This document shows, piece by piece, positions 8,091-16,356 of a DNA stretch of 64,000 nt. Where the stretch lies: the NCBI GenBank assembly GCA_051954695.1, contig JBQCHL010000020.1, forward strand, positions 62,001 through 126,000, written 5' to 3'. The first letter of the stretch is position 1; each line of letters begins with the position of its first letter. Origin of the DNA: Terrimonas_A sp051954695. Lineage in GTDB: Bacteria > Bacteroidota > Bacteroidia > Chitinophagales > Chitinophagaceae. The notes beneath the pieces were generated by a model. The model was not told the origin of the DNA, searched no databases, and worked only from the letters and a program-made list of their open reading frames with translations. The translations under genes and the position numbers were made by a program.

Positions 8091-8113
8091 TCTTCATCTC
8101 GCTATCTATTGTT

Positions 8114-8187
8114 CGTTGGCCGTTGTGCGTTGACCGGGATGTCAAGAAAGAATTACCCGATCAAAGGTCAACGCACAACGGCCAACG
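8114..8187. repeat. Hairpin-forming intergenic repeat, family A, copy 1
   Basis: Perfect 22-bp inverted repeat (8114-8135 and 8166-8187) around a 30-nt loop. The arm contains CGTTGTGCGTTGACC, which recurs in the arms at 50337-50460; the outer end CGGCCAACGATTT recurs near 52655. No coding potential. Confidence 0.85.
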
Positions 8188-8255
8188 ATTTTATTTCTTC
8201 GAAGTTTGTGTGGGAAACTTGCATAAACAGGTTAAAAAATAACGGCGTCAAAACA

Positions 8256-8286
8256 TTGATTATGCTTTCTATTGGCCCTACTTTTG
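8256..8286 (+). promoter_or_regulatory. Promoter of the alpha-glucan phosphorylase gene
   Basis: TTG (8256-8258), 20-nt spacer, TACTTTTG (8279-8286). It predicts a leader of about 57 nt before the ATG at 8350. Confidence 0.78.
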
Positions 8287-8349
8287 AGGCTCACGGGCGA
8301 TTTGGGCAAATTAGTCTTATCTTGCGCCATCGTGTAAAAAACACACAAT

Positions 8350-10002
8350 ATGAGTTTTAACAATTTTACGGTACCCTACCCTGTAGAACATCCTTACGCC
8401 AAACGTGTCGCTTATTTCTCTATGGAATTTGCTGTGCATCAACCCCTGAAAATATATAGTGGAGGATTGGGCTTTCTGGCAGGCTCACATATGCGTAGCG
8501 CTTATGAACTGAAACAGAATTTGATAGGCATTGGTATTTTATGGAAGTATGGTTATTATGACCAGGAGCGCAACCAGGACCAAACACTGGATGTGGCCTG
8601 GAATGAAAAGCAATACAGTTTTTTGGAAGATACCGGCATCCGTTTTCAGATCAATGTGCATGAACATCCGGTGTGGGTGAAAGTGTATTACCTGAATCCT
8701 GAAACTTTCAAATCAGCACCTTTATTCCTGCTTAGCACAGATGTACCGGAAAATGATTATGTGTCGCAAACCATTACCCATCGCCTGTATGATGCCAATG
8801 TTGCTACCAAAGTGGCGCAGTTCATCCTGCTGGGTGTAGGCGGTGCAAAACTTTTGGATATCATCGGCTTCAACCCTGAGTTGTATCATCTCAACGAAGC
8901 TCATGGGCTTTCTGCTGCTTTCTATCTTTACAACAAGTTCAAGAATATTGAAGATGTAAGAAAGAGACTGGTGTTTACCACGCATACGCCTGAAGAAGCC
9001 GGCAATGAGAAGCATGATATCTATCTCTGTCATAAAATGAGTTATTTCTGCGGGCTTTCCATTGATGAAGTACGTAAGCTCACCGGCATTTATGATGATG
9101 CATTCAACCATTCTCTTGTTGCACTTCGTTTTGCTCACCTTGCCAATGGAGTATCTCAATTGCATGGTGTGGTAGCCAGGGAAATGTGGGCGAAATATCC
9201 CGGTGTGTGCCCGATCATTTCAATAACAAATGCACAGAACTACCGTTACTGGGCCGATAAGCAATTGTACCGCTTCCGCGAAGCAGGTGATGATTACGGT
9301 ATCGATGACCGCAAAAAATACCTGAAGAAAAGGGCTTTTGAAATTGTGGCTGATCAAACAGGTAAATTATTTAATCCCGATGTTTTTACGATCGTATGGG
9401 CCCGCCGCTTTGCCGGTTATAAAAGAGCGGGAATGATCACTACAGATGAACACAGGTTTGAAAAACTGCTTTCCAGTACAAAATATCCTGTACAGATCAT
9501 CTGGGCTGGTAAGCCTTACCCCGTTGACCATCCTGCGATCAGTGATTTCAATCAACTGGTGCATCTCAGCAAACGATATAAAAATATTGCTGTGCTGATA
9601 GGATATGAGCTGGGCTTATCCAAACGCCTGAAGCAGGCAGCAGATTGCTGGCTCAACAATCCCCGCGTACCGCGCGAAGCTTCCGGTACAAGTGGTATGA
9701 CGGCAGCTATGAACGGCGCCATCAACTTCTCTACCGATGATGGCTGGATCCCTGAATTCATCAATCATGGCCATAATGGTTTTGTAGTGCCTAAGGCAAA
9801 CTATGCGCAGATGACTGTGCATGAGCAAGACCAGTATGATCTCGATCAGTTGTATAATATCCTGGAAAAGGAAATACTGCCGCTGTATTATGATGATTAT
9901 CCCACCTGGCGCCAACTGATGAAGAACAGCATGCAGGACGTGCGCTTCCAGTTTGAGAGCAACAGGATGGCGCATGAGTATTATGATCAGCTGTATAAGT
10001 AA
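8350..10002 (+). CDS. Short-form alpha-glucan phosphorylase family protein (GT35)
   Basis: 550 residues. The N-terminus (VAYFSMEFAVHQPLKIYSGG) and the region YHLNEAH match the short glucan phosphorylases that release glucose-1-phosphate from glycogen or maltodextrin using PLP. The start matches the core fold, so the N-terminal extension of longer members is absent. In the C-terminal half, PREASGTSGM is followed by T451, where phosphorylases normally have the lysine that holds PLP (GMKxxxNG). So either the family subgroup works differently or the protein is not a canonical phosphorylase. The region VWARRFAGYKRAGM is intact. It is monocistronic, with its own promoter and a terminator. Confidence 0.85.
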   Translation: MSFNNFTVPYPVEHPYAKRVAYFSMEFAVHQPLKIYSGGLGFLAGSHMRSAYELKQNLIGIGILWKYGYYDQERNQDQTLDVAWNEKQYSFLEDTGIRFQINVHEHPVWVKVYYLNPETFKSAPLFLLSTDVPENDYVSQTITHRLYDANVATKVAQFILLGVGGAKLLDIIGFNPELYHLNEAHGLSAAFYLYNKFKNIEDVRKRLVFTTHTPEEAGNEKHDIYLCHKMSYFCGLSIDEVRKLTGIYDDAFNHSLVALRFAHLANGVSQLHGVVAREMWAKYPGVCPIISITNAQNYRYWADKQLYRFREAGDDYGIDDRKKYLKKRAFEIVADQTGKLFNPDVFTIVWARRFAGYKRAGMITTDEHRFEKLLSSTKYPVQIIWAGKPYPVDHPAISDFNQLVHLSKRYKNIAVLIGYELGLSKRLKQAADCWLNNPRVPREASGTSGMTAAMNGAINFSTDDGWIPEFINHGHNGFVVPKANYAQMTVHEQDQYDLDQLYNILEKEILPLYYDDYPTWRQLMKNSMQDVRFQFESNRMAHEYYDQLYK

Positions 10003-10062
10003 GGCATTGATGGTAGCCCGATGACCGACTTTAAGTAAGATACTTTCGAGTAGCGATAAAAT

Positions 10063-10090
10063 AAAAATGCCCCTGTTAAGGGGCATTTTT
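10063..10090. terminator. Bidirectional terminator between the glucan phosphorylase gene and ispH
   Basis: 11-bp perfect stem (10063-10073 with 10080-10090, AAAAATGCCCC) with a 6-nt loop; A tract and T tract flank it, so it can work for both convergent genes. Confidence 0.85.
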
Positions 10091-10132
10091 ATTCAGTTAC
10101 CGTTGTCATATACACGGCCATCGGCCATCGCC

Positions 10133-11359
10133 TTATTTCAGTTCATTAAGAAGCTCGCTCACCTTCTTTGCTTCAGGGAAAAAGCTGGTCAGTTTATTGA
10201 TGATCCCCTCCACAATTGCATCAGGGCAGGAGGCTCCGCTGGTGATAAGTATTTTAACAGGAGATTCTGCCGGAAGATAATTAGCTGTCAGAACTTCCTG
10301 TTTTGTATGGAAGTTGTAATGAAGGACCTCTTTGGCAGAAAGTATTTTTTCTTCTGTATTGATAAAATAGGTCGGCAGTTTCTCTTCACATAACTCTACA
10401 AGATGGGAGGTATTGGATGAATTATAACCTCCTGCTACAATAGCCAGGTCAGCATCGGTCTGCAACATGCCGGCTACTGCGGTCTGATTATCATTGGTTG
10501 CATAGCAAAGTGTATCCCGAGTATCGGCAAACCGTTCCGCAATATTCTTTTCATCCAATTGGTAATGGCTGATCATGATCTGTTTCAGGTAATCAGCAAT
10601 AGCCTGCGTATCGCTGGCGAGCATGGTGGTTTGGTTTACAACGCCGATCCGCTGCAGGTCTTTCTCCGCATCAAATCCCGGGGAATGCTGTCCTTTGAAT
10701 TCTTTATAAAACTGTTCTGCAGGTTTTTTACCGATAATATAAGCGGCAAGCTCAATGGTCTGCTGCATATCTTTTACAACCACAGAAGGGGCATTGCTGG
10801 CAGCATGTGAAAAAGTGGCCCTTGTTTCTTCATGGCCTGGTTTGCCATGTATGATAATGGTATAATTCTTTTTTGCGATGGCTTCACTGCGGTTCCATAC
10901 TTTTTCAACAAAGGGACAGGTTGTATTGTATTTCTCTGTTTGAATGCCGATATCGTTCAGCCTTTGCTCAATTTCCAATGTAGTACCGAATGCAGGGATG
11001 ATAACGATATCATCAGATTTCAATTCATCAAAAGAGATGAGTTGTTTACCATAAGTATCCTGTAAAAAAGTGATCCCGTGCGATTGCAGGTCAGCATTTA
11101 CCTGTGGGTTATGGATCATTTCACTGAGCAGGAATATCCGTTTGCCGGGATTCTGGTCAACTGTTCTGAAAGCAATTTCGATCGCATTTTCCACCCCATA
11201 GCAAAAGCCAAAATGGCGGGCAAGAAAGATCTGTACCGGGCCAAAATCAAGCAGGGTAGGGGTGAAATCCTTTTTCAGCTTGTCCATCTCCTTCCGCTTC
11301 TTCTTAATGGCGGAGATCAGGGGGCTGCGATAGATGATAGGGACGTCGAAGCTTTTCAT
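10133..11359 (-). CDS. ispH: 4-hydroxy-3-methylbut-2-enyl diphosphate reductase
   Basis: Last step of the MEP isoprenoid pathway, an iron-sulfur enzyme making IPP and DMAPP. 408 residues, the long form seen in Bacteroidota and plants. The three cluster-binding cysteines lie in HFGFCYGV, NTTCPFV and SGASCPD. The open frame starts at 11395 but family members start MKSFDVP, i.e. the ATG at 11359. That choice is reinforced by the promoter, whose -7 box ends 4 nt before this ATG, so the mRNA should be leaderless. It is divergent from the GH13 gene. Confidence 0.95.
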   Translation of the reverse strand: MKSFDVPIIYRSPLISAIKKKRKEMDKLKKDFTPTLLDFGPVQIFLARHFGFCYGVENAIEIAFRTVDQNPGKRIFLLSEMIHNPQVNADLQSHGITFLQDTYGKQLISFDELKSDDIVIIPAFGTTLEIEQRLNDIGIQTEKYNTTCPFVEKVWNRSEAIAKKNYTIIIHGKPGHEETRATFSHAASNAPSVVVKDMQQTIELAAYIIGKKPAEQFYKEFKGQHSPGFDAEKDLQRIGVVNQTTMLASDTQAIADYLKQIMISHYQLDEKNIAERFADTRDTLCYATNDNQTAVAGMLQTDADLAIVAGGYNSSNTSHLVELCEEKLPTYFINTEEKILSAKEVLHYNFHTKQEVLTANYLPAESPVKILITSGASCPDAIVEGIINKLTSFFPEAKKVSELLNELK

Positions 11360-11363
11360 GCTG

Positions 11364-11395
11364 CAAAGATACTCTGCGCATTTTTCTTCCTGCAA
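11364..11395 (-). promoter_or_regulatory. ispH promoter, leaderless type
   Basis: On the minus strand: TTG (11395-11393), 21-nt spacer, TATCTTTG (11371-11364), then CAGC and the ATG. Transcription should begin at or next to the A of the start codon. Confidence 0.8.
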
Positions 11396-11445
11396 AAGAT
11401 TTCCTTAGATAACAATTAGTTGCTAGTTTCACCAAAACGATTGAC

Positions 11446-12813
11446 ATGCAACACAGACTATTGGCTGTATTGGCTTTTTCGGCACTGCTTGGCTGCAATC
11501 AACCTTCAACAAAAAACTCCGGATCAATGGATAAGCGAAGACCCGTTGAATGGGCACATACGACGAATATTTATGAAGTGAACGTACGCCAGTATACCAA
11601 GGAAGGGACGTTCAATGCTTTTGCCAAAGAATTGCCCCGGCTTAAGGATATGGGGGTGGAAACCCTATGGTTTATGCCTATTACACCTATTGCCCAGAAA
11701 AACAAAAAAGGAAGCATGGGCAGCCCCTATGCCTGCTCGGATTATACAGCAATCAATCCAGAGTTCGGTACCTTCGACGATTTCCGCAACCTGGTAAAGG
11801 ACGCTCATAGCATGGGCTTTAAAGTGATCATCGACTGGGTGGCGAATCATACCGGTTGGGATCACCGGTGGACAAAAGAGCATCCCGATTATTATGAAAA
11901 GGACCCGGTCACCAACGACTTCAAAGTTGCCAGTGGCATGGACGATATCATTGAGCTGAACTATAGCAATCCTGCACTGCGCAAAGCAATGATAGAAGCA
12001 ATGCAATACTGGGTGAAGGAAACGGATATTGATGGATTCCGTTGCGACCTGGCAAGCTGGGTGCAGGTTGATTTCTGGGAAGAAGCCCGTCCGCAGGTGG
12101 ATTCACTGAAACCATTATTCTGGCTGGGAGAGTTTGATGAATTGCAGGACCCTGCATACGGAAAAGTATTTGATGCAAGCTACACCTGGAAATGGATGCA
12201 CCAGACCCGGCATTTTTACCAGGAGCATCAATCGCTCGATTCACTTTATTCCCTTTTGCAGGAATACAGCGCTATTGGCGATTCTTCCATGCGTGCATGG
12301 TTTACTACCAATCATGATGAGAATAGCTGGAATGGTACTGAATATGAAAAGTACGGTAATATGGCGCATGCGCTGGCTGTATTCAGTTGCACCTGGAATG
12401 GAGTGCCGTTGATCTACAGCGGCCAGGAATTGCCGATGCTGGCCAAGCGTCTTGCGTTTTTTGAAAAGGACCCTATTCCCTGGACAGGCGAAAATCAACT
12501 CCATAATTTTTACAAGACCCTGCTGCATTTAAAATCTACTCATCCTGCATTGCGGGGTGGTGATCCTGCCGTGCAAACACATCGTGTCAAAACTTCGGAT
12601 GATGCGCATGCTTTTGTGTATTTAAGAAAGAACGGTAACAGGGAAGTGTTGGTGGTGATCAACTTGTCTTATGAACCTAATCTGAATTTCTCTATCGAGG
12701 ATGATAAGGTGAACGGTGCTTTCAAAAATGTATTTACCGGTGCAGCAAATGATTTTACAAAAGACAAGAGTTTTTCGATGGAAGCCTGGGAATATAAAGT
12801 GTATGAAAAATAA
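11446..12813 (+). CDS. GH13-family alpha-amylase-like lipoprotein
   Basis: 455 residues. A lipoprotein signal ends at LLGC (Cys17). The GH13 barrel has its four conserved regions: DWVANH, GFRCDLAS (nucleophile Asp), WLGEFDE (acid/base Glu) and TTNHDEN. It therefore hydrolyses or transfers alpha-glucans, probably on the outer membrane or in the periplasm. A beta-rich C-terminal domain follows (from about residue 370). It is divergent from ispH; the phosphorylase at 8350 could act on related glucans in the cytoplasm, but the two are not in one operon. Substrate specificity cannot be read from sequence. Confidence 0.92.
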   Translation: MQHRLLAVLAFSALLGCNQPSTKNSGSMDKRRPVEWAHTTNIYEVNVRQYTKEGTFNAFAKELPRLKDMGVETLWFMPITPIAQKNKKGSMGSPYACSDYTAINPEFGTFDDFRNLVKDAHSMGFKVIIDWVANHTGWDHRWTKEHPDYYEKDPVTNDFKVASGMDDIIELNYSNPALRKAMIEAMQYWVKETDIDGFRCDLASWVQVDFWEEARPQVDSLKPLFWLGEFDELQDPAYGKVFDASYTWKWMHQTRHFYQEHQSLDSLYSLLQEYSAIGDSSMRAWFTTNHDENSWNGTEYEKYGNMAHALAVFSCTWNGVPLIYSGQELPMLAKRLAFFEKDPIPWTGENQLHNFYKTLLHLKSTHPALRGGDPAVQTHRVKTSDDAHAFVYLRKNGNREVLVVINLSYEPNLNFSIEDDKVNGAFKNVFTGAANDFTKDKSFSMEAWEYKVYEK

Positions 12814-12823
12814 TGATAAAAGA

Positions 12824-12849
12824 AAAGGCCCCGCAATCACGGGGCCTTT
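12824..12849. terminator. Terminator between GH13 gene and htrA
   Basis: 10-bp stem (12824-12833 with 12840-12849, core GGCCCCG) with a 6-nt loop, between convergent genes. Confidence 0.8.
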
Positions 12850-12869
12850 CTGATTTATAGATTCATGGA

Positions 12870-14417
12870 TTAATTATCAGAATCATCATCAAGTTTCACC
12901 TGGTAAGTGTATGTACCGTTATAACCGGGATAAATACCTTCCAGTTTGATCCTGCCGGTACCATTTTCGAGGTAGCGGCCAAGTTCATCAGCATTTTTGA
13001 TATCCTGTCCGTTTACAGTAGTGATGATAAAGCCCTGCTCCATTCTTGTTCCGCTGAATGGCCCGCCATCTTTTATCTTCTTAACAACTACACCACCGGT
13101 GATATCGTATTCTTTAGCTTTCTTGCTGTCGAGATTTTCCAGTTCAAGACCAAGCCTGTCGCCAACTATCTCTGTAGAACTGATATCTTCCAGTTTGCTG
13201 GCTGTTGCTTTCAGCGTAACATTTGCTGTATATTCCTTTCCGCTGCGGACATAAGTAACCGGAACTTTTTCGCCTGGTTTCAGGCTTGCAAGGTGACCGC
13301 TCATTTCAATACCGCTTGATACGGAATTGCCATTTACTTTAGTGATCACATCACCTTTTTTCAGACCGGCGGCTGCTGCTGCACCATCTGCAGGTGCTGT
13401 TTGCACGTATACGCCCTGGCCATCTTTCTGACCGGCTTGTTTTACCAGGCTTTCATTGGCTGAAGGGCTGGAAGTATAAGAGATACCGAGGTATCCTCTT
13501 TTTACGTCACCAAACTCGATGAGGTCGCTTACTACTTTGCGCACGATATTGACCGGTATAGCAAAACCATAACCGGCATAAGTGCCATTGGGAGCAAGGA
13601 TAGCAGAGTTGATACCGATCAGTTGCCCTTCCGGAGTGATCAGCGCACCACCGCTATTACCCTGGTTGATCGCTGCATCTGTTTGAATGAATGATTCAAC
13701 AGGTGAAGTGCTCTGGCGGCTGTTGATACCGATAGTGCGGCCTTTGGCGCTAACGATACCTGCTGTTACAGTTGTTTCCAGTGTTAAGGGATAACCAACT
13801 GCCAGTACCCACTGACCAAGTTTTACATTGTCTGAATTGCCATAGATCATATAGGGAAGACCTGTAGCATCGATCTTCAGTACGGCCAGATCGGTGCTGG
13901 CATCACGGCCGATGACCTTGGCAGGATAAGATTTTTTATTGCTTAAAGTAACGGTGATCTCTTCTGCCACACCTTCTCTTCCATCGGATACCACGTGGTT
14001 ATTGGTAACGATGTATCCGTCTTCACTCAGCAGCACGCCACTGCCGGAAGCTCTTTGCTCAGGCTGGATCATGTTGCCACCACCCGGGCCAAAGAAGAAC
14101 TGATCAAAAAAATCATCCATTGAATTGCCCTGGCCTTGACCGCCACGGAGGCCATTGCTTATTTTTTTTGCGGCTATTTTTGTTTTGATGTGTACCACCG
14201 CCGGTACAGCAGCACTGGCTGCTTTGGTGAAATCAATCGGATCTGCAGGGGCTCCTGCAATGTTTTCATTGAAGCCTGCATAATTGACAGGAAGTTTACC
14301 ATCTGCTGCCACCACGAGGGCAGATTTAGGCTTGTTCACTTTACCATAGACCCAAACACTGCCAACGGCTGATGAAGCGCTGACTGCTACCACCAACAAG
14401 AGTTGTTTCCATTTCAT
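12870..14417 (-). CDS. HtrA/DegP-type periplasmic serine protease with two PDZ domains
   Basis: 515 residues from the ATG at 14417; the frame is open to a TTG at 14429 that I reject. A signal anchor (residues 1-25) is followed by a trypsin-like domain with catalytic H141 (VTNNHVV), D176 (STDLAVL) and S255 (QGNSGGA), then PDZ1 (about 300-395) and PDZ2 (about 425-510). The family degrades or refolds damaged envelope proteins. The Gly-rich loop before the protease domain (GGQGQGNSMDDFFDQFFFG) is typical of Bacteroidota members. It stands alone between two terminators. Heat or envelope stress induction is expected for the family but no specific promoter was recognised. Confidence 0.94.
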   Translation of the reverse strand: MKWKQLLLVVAVSASSAVGSVWVYGKVNKPKSALVVAADGKLPVNYAGFNENIAGAPADPIDFTKAASAAVPAVVHIKTKIAAKKISNGLRGGQGQGNSMDDFFDQFFFGPGGGNMIQPEQRASGSGVLLSEDGYIVTNNHVVSDGREGVAEEITVTLSNKKSYPAKVIGRDASTDLAVLKIDATGLPYMIYGNSDNVKLGQWVLAVGYPLTLETTVTAGIVSAKGRTIGINSRQSTSPVESFIQTDAAINQGNSGGALITPEGQLIGINSAILAPNGTYAGYGFAIPVNIVRKVVSDLIEFGDVKRGYLGISYTSSPSANESLVKQAGQKDGQGVYVQTAPADGAAAAAGLKKGDVITKVNGNSVSSGIEMSGHLASLKPGEKVPVTYVRSGKEYTANVTLKATASKLEDISSTEIVGDRLGLELENLDSKKAKEYDITGGVVVKKIKDGGPFSGTRMEQGFIITTVNGQDIKNADELGRYLENGTGRIKLEGIYPGYNGTYTYQVKLDDDSDN

Positions 14418-14630
14418 ATTCTTTTTCAATTTTTTTTGTGTAAGATGTTGCTCAGCTTATCTATTCTGTGATCTGTATTTTCAAATAGTATGCCTTTGCT
14501 TATACAAAGTAACAAACTGTCACTCCTAATTCTTTTCCAGCAGTTTAGTTTAACAAATCATTTACTAAGGGCTTCGTACTTCCCTACAAATTTATTAACA
14601 ATTGGGCAGAAAAAGAACAGGGGATTTGGG

Positions 14631-14685
14631 GTATCGCCAGGGCTCAAAGAACGCTCTTTGCGCCTCCTTTGAGCCCTGGCGATAC
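14631..14685 (-). terminator. Long hairpin downstream of the acyl-CoA reductase gene
   Basis: Perfect 19-bp arms (14631-14649 and 14667-14685, core CGCCAGGGCTC) around 17 nt. It lies 12 nt past the stop of the minus-strand reductase gene and upstream of htrA. It may terminate transcription, but it is long enough to be a mobile hairpin element instead. Confidence 0.6.
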
Positions 14686-14696
14686 TCTTCTTTAAA

Positions 14697-15695
14697 TTAA
14701 AGATCAACCAGAAACTTCATTGTATCCACTCCATCCGCATAATCATTAATGGCCGGATATTGTGCACTGCCAAACGGTGTATATTCCTGTCCCACTATGC
14801 ATTGCAGGTTCTCATTTTCCTGGAGAGAGGAGGCCAGCTCTTTTTTGTCCTTATAATACTCATAGTTCAACTGGCTGATAGGCGAGAAAGGAGAAACCTC
14901 TTCTACTAATAAAATCGATTCATTACTCATGTAATACTTTTTATTAAGCAGGTGAAGGGCCAGGTTATAATCGTAGTTGTTTTTGTATTTGTGATGATCG
15001 GAGAGGTAGTTGTATTTTTTAAAAACGCTCAATAACGGAGTGAAATCATATTCTTCCGGCACATACAGTTTGGTTACGTTACGGCAACCCAACCCGAAAT
15101 AAGCATATACATCATCAGCCAGTTGTTCAAGTTCTGCAGTAGATTCCTTTCCGGTAAGCACTGCTACAGAAGTACGGTTGCGGCGGATGATATGCGGGTA
15201 TTTTTTGAAATAATAATCAAAATAACCTGCAGAGTTATTGCTGCCTGTGGCGATATAGGCGTCGCAACCGCTTAGGCGCTCTGCAAATACAATAGCATTG
15301 GCAACTGATGCATCCCATTCTGTCATCTTTCCCACCAGGTGGGGAAGCAGGATATGGTCTTTTGAAGAGGTTTTGACCATGGCTTTATGCCCGCTGATGA
15401 AAACGCAAAGCAGGTCATGAAAGCCAACCAGGGGGATATTCCCCGCCATTACAATACCGACTGTTTTGGGGTTGGGGTTTTCGGCCGGCAACTGATAAGA
15501 AGCCGTCCATTTTTCCAGGATATCTTTTTGAAGAAAGGAACTGGCCACCTGCCGCGTGGATAGTTCGATGAATTCGGGAGTGAACCACCCGTTTTCCCGA
15601 GAAGCCCTTTCTTTGATAGCCTGCCATTCCGCATTATCTGAAAGAATGTATTGTCCAAGTTGATCAAGCAATCCTGTCCTTTGTTGTAAATTCAT
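14697..15695 (-). CDS. Acyl-CoA reductase (LuxC-like)
   Basis: 332 residues. The segments TVGIVMAGNIPLVGFHDLL and FGLGCRNVTKLYVP, with the catalytic-type Cys in GLGCRN, mark the LuxC/acyl-CoA reductase family of the aldehyde dehydrogenase fold, which reduces fatty acyl groups to aldehydes. There is no luxAB, D or E here, so no bioluminescence is implied. In many Bacteroidota this gene sits head to head with a small two-cluster ferredoxin, as here, suggesting a shared role (inference). The two divergent promoters overlap in one palindrome at 15706-15726. Confidence 0.88.
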   Translation of the reverse strand: MNLQQRTGLLDQLGQYILSDNAEWQAIKERASRENGWFTPEFIELSTRQVASSFLQKDILEKWTASYQLPAENPNPKTVGIVMAGNIPLVGFHDLLCVFISGHKAMVKTSSKDHILLPHLVGKMTEWDASVANAIVFAERLSGCDAYIATGSNNSAGYFDYYFKKYPHIIRRNRTSVAVLTGKESTAELEQLADDVYAYFGLGCRNVTKLYVPEEYDFTPLLSVFKKYNYLSDHHKYKNNYDYNLALHLLNKKYYMSNESILLVEEVSPFSPISQLNYEYYKDKKELASSLQENENLQCIVGQEYTPFGSAQYPAINDYADGVDTMKFLVDL

Positions 15696-15713
15696 TCGTA
15701 ATGAGTATTTTTG
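15684..15713 (+). promoter_or_regulatory. Ferredoxin gene promoter
   Basis: TTG (15684-15686), 19-nt spacer, TATTTTTG (15706-15713). Start expected near 15718-15720, 33-35 nt before the ATG at 15753. Confidence 0.78.
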
Positions 15714-15726
15714 TCACACAAAAATA
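15706..15726. promoter_or_regulatory. Palindrome formed by two converging -7 boxes
   Basis: TATTTTTGT-CAC-ACAAAAATA. The plus-strand TATTTTTG (15706-15713) serves the ferredoxin and the minus-strand TATTTTTG (15726-15719) serves the reductase. The boxes face each other 5 nt apart, so two polymerases cannot melt both at once. Confidence 0.75.
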
Positions 15727-15752
15727 ACTTCTACTCATTTAATCATAATTGT

Positions 15753-16100
15753 ATGGCTATTAAGATCACAGATGAATGTATAAACTGCGGGGCTTGCGAA
15801 CCGGAATGCCCTAACAATGCTATCTATGAGGGCGGCGTGGAATGGGCGATTGCGGACGGTACTTCTGTAAAGGGATCATTTACCCTGCTGGATGGTACCG
15901 TAGTGAGCGCTGACCAGAAAAACGAACCGTTGAGCGTTGATACTTACTACATTACACCCAATAAATGTACCGAGTGCCAGGGTTTTCATGAAGAGCCCCA
16001 ATGCGCCGCCGTTTGCCCGGTCGATTGCTGCGTTCCCGACGATATGTACCAGGAAACGGTAGAAGAACTGATAGCTAAAAAGGAAAAGCTGCACATCTAA
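15753..16100 (+). CDS. 4Fe-4S dicluster ferredoxin
   Basis: 115 residues from the ATG at 15753 (an in-frame ATG at 15711 lies inside the promoter). Two cluster motifs are present: CINCGACEPECP near the N-terminus, and CTECQGFHEEPQCAAVCPVDC with an enlarged spacing typical of the FdxN/YfhL type. It is a small cytoplasmic electron carrier. The insert between the motifs contains an acidic and Gly-rich stretch. It is divergent from the LuxC-like reductase. Confidence 0.93.
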   Translation: MAIKITDECINCGACEPECPNNAIYEGGVEWAIADGTSVKGSFTLLDGTVVSADQKNEPLSVDTYYITPNKCTECQGFHEEPQCAAVCPVDCCVPDDMYQETVEELIAKKEKLHI

Positions 16101-16217
16101 AATGTGTATAAAAAACCGGCTGGAACACAAGCCAAGCCTGATTTTTTTTCTATCTTAGAAATACTTAACAAAGCAGCCAGGCTGCTACACTTTGGCGGGT
16201 GATATTTCCCGTCGTAA

Positions 16218-16247
16218 AAAGGTGAAGGAGAAACGGCCTTCACCTTT
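16218..16247 (+). terminator. Terminator after ferredoxin gene
   Basis: 11-bp stem (16218-16228 with 16237-16247, AAAGGTGAAGG) with an 8-nt loop, followed by CTTATTTAATTT. Confidence 0.75.
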
Positions 16248-16356
16248 CTTATTTAATTTCCCAATGCAAAAGGCAAAAATCAAAATTCGAAAGTAAAGCC
16301 GCTTTTTAAGGGGTTTTTTACTTTTGAATTTTTACTTTTGATTGAATCAATTCATA

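Noticed and set aside
8109..8360. 83-codon open frame before the phosphorylase gene
   Set aside because: It reads through the family A hairpin and the promoter and overlaps the phosphorylase start.
14697..16100. Bioluminescence (lux) genes
   Set aside because: Only the LuxC-like reductase is present; no luxA, B, D or E. The family is general in Bacteroidota.
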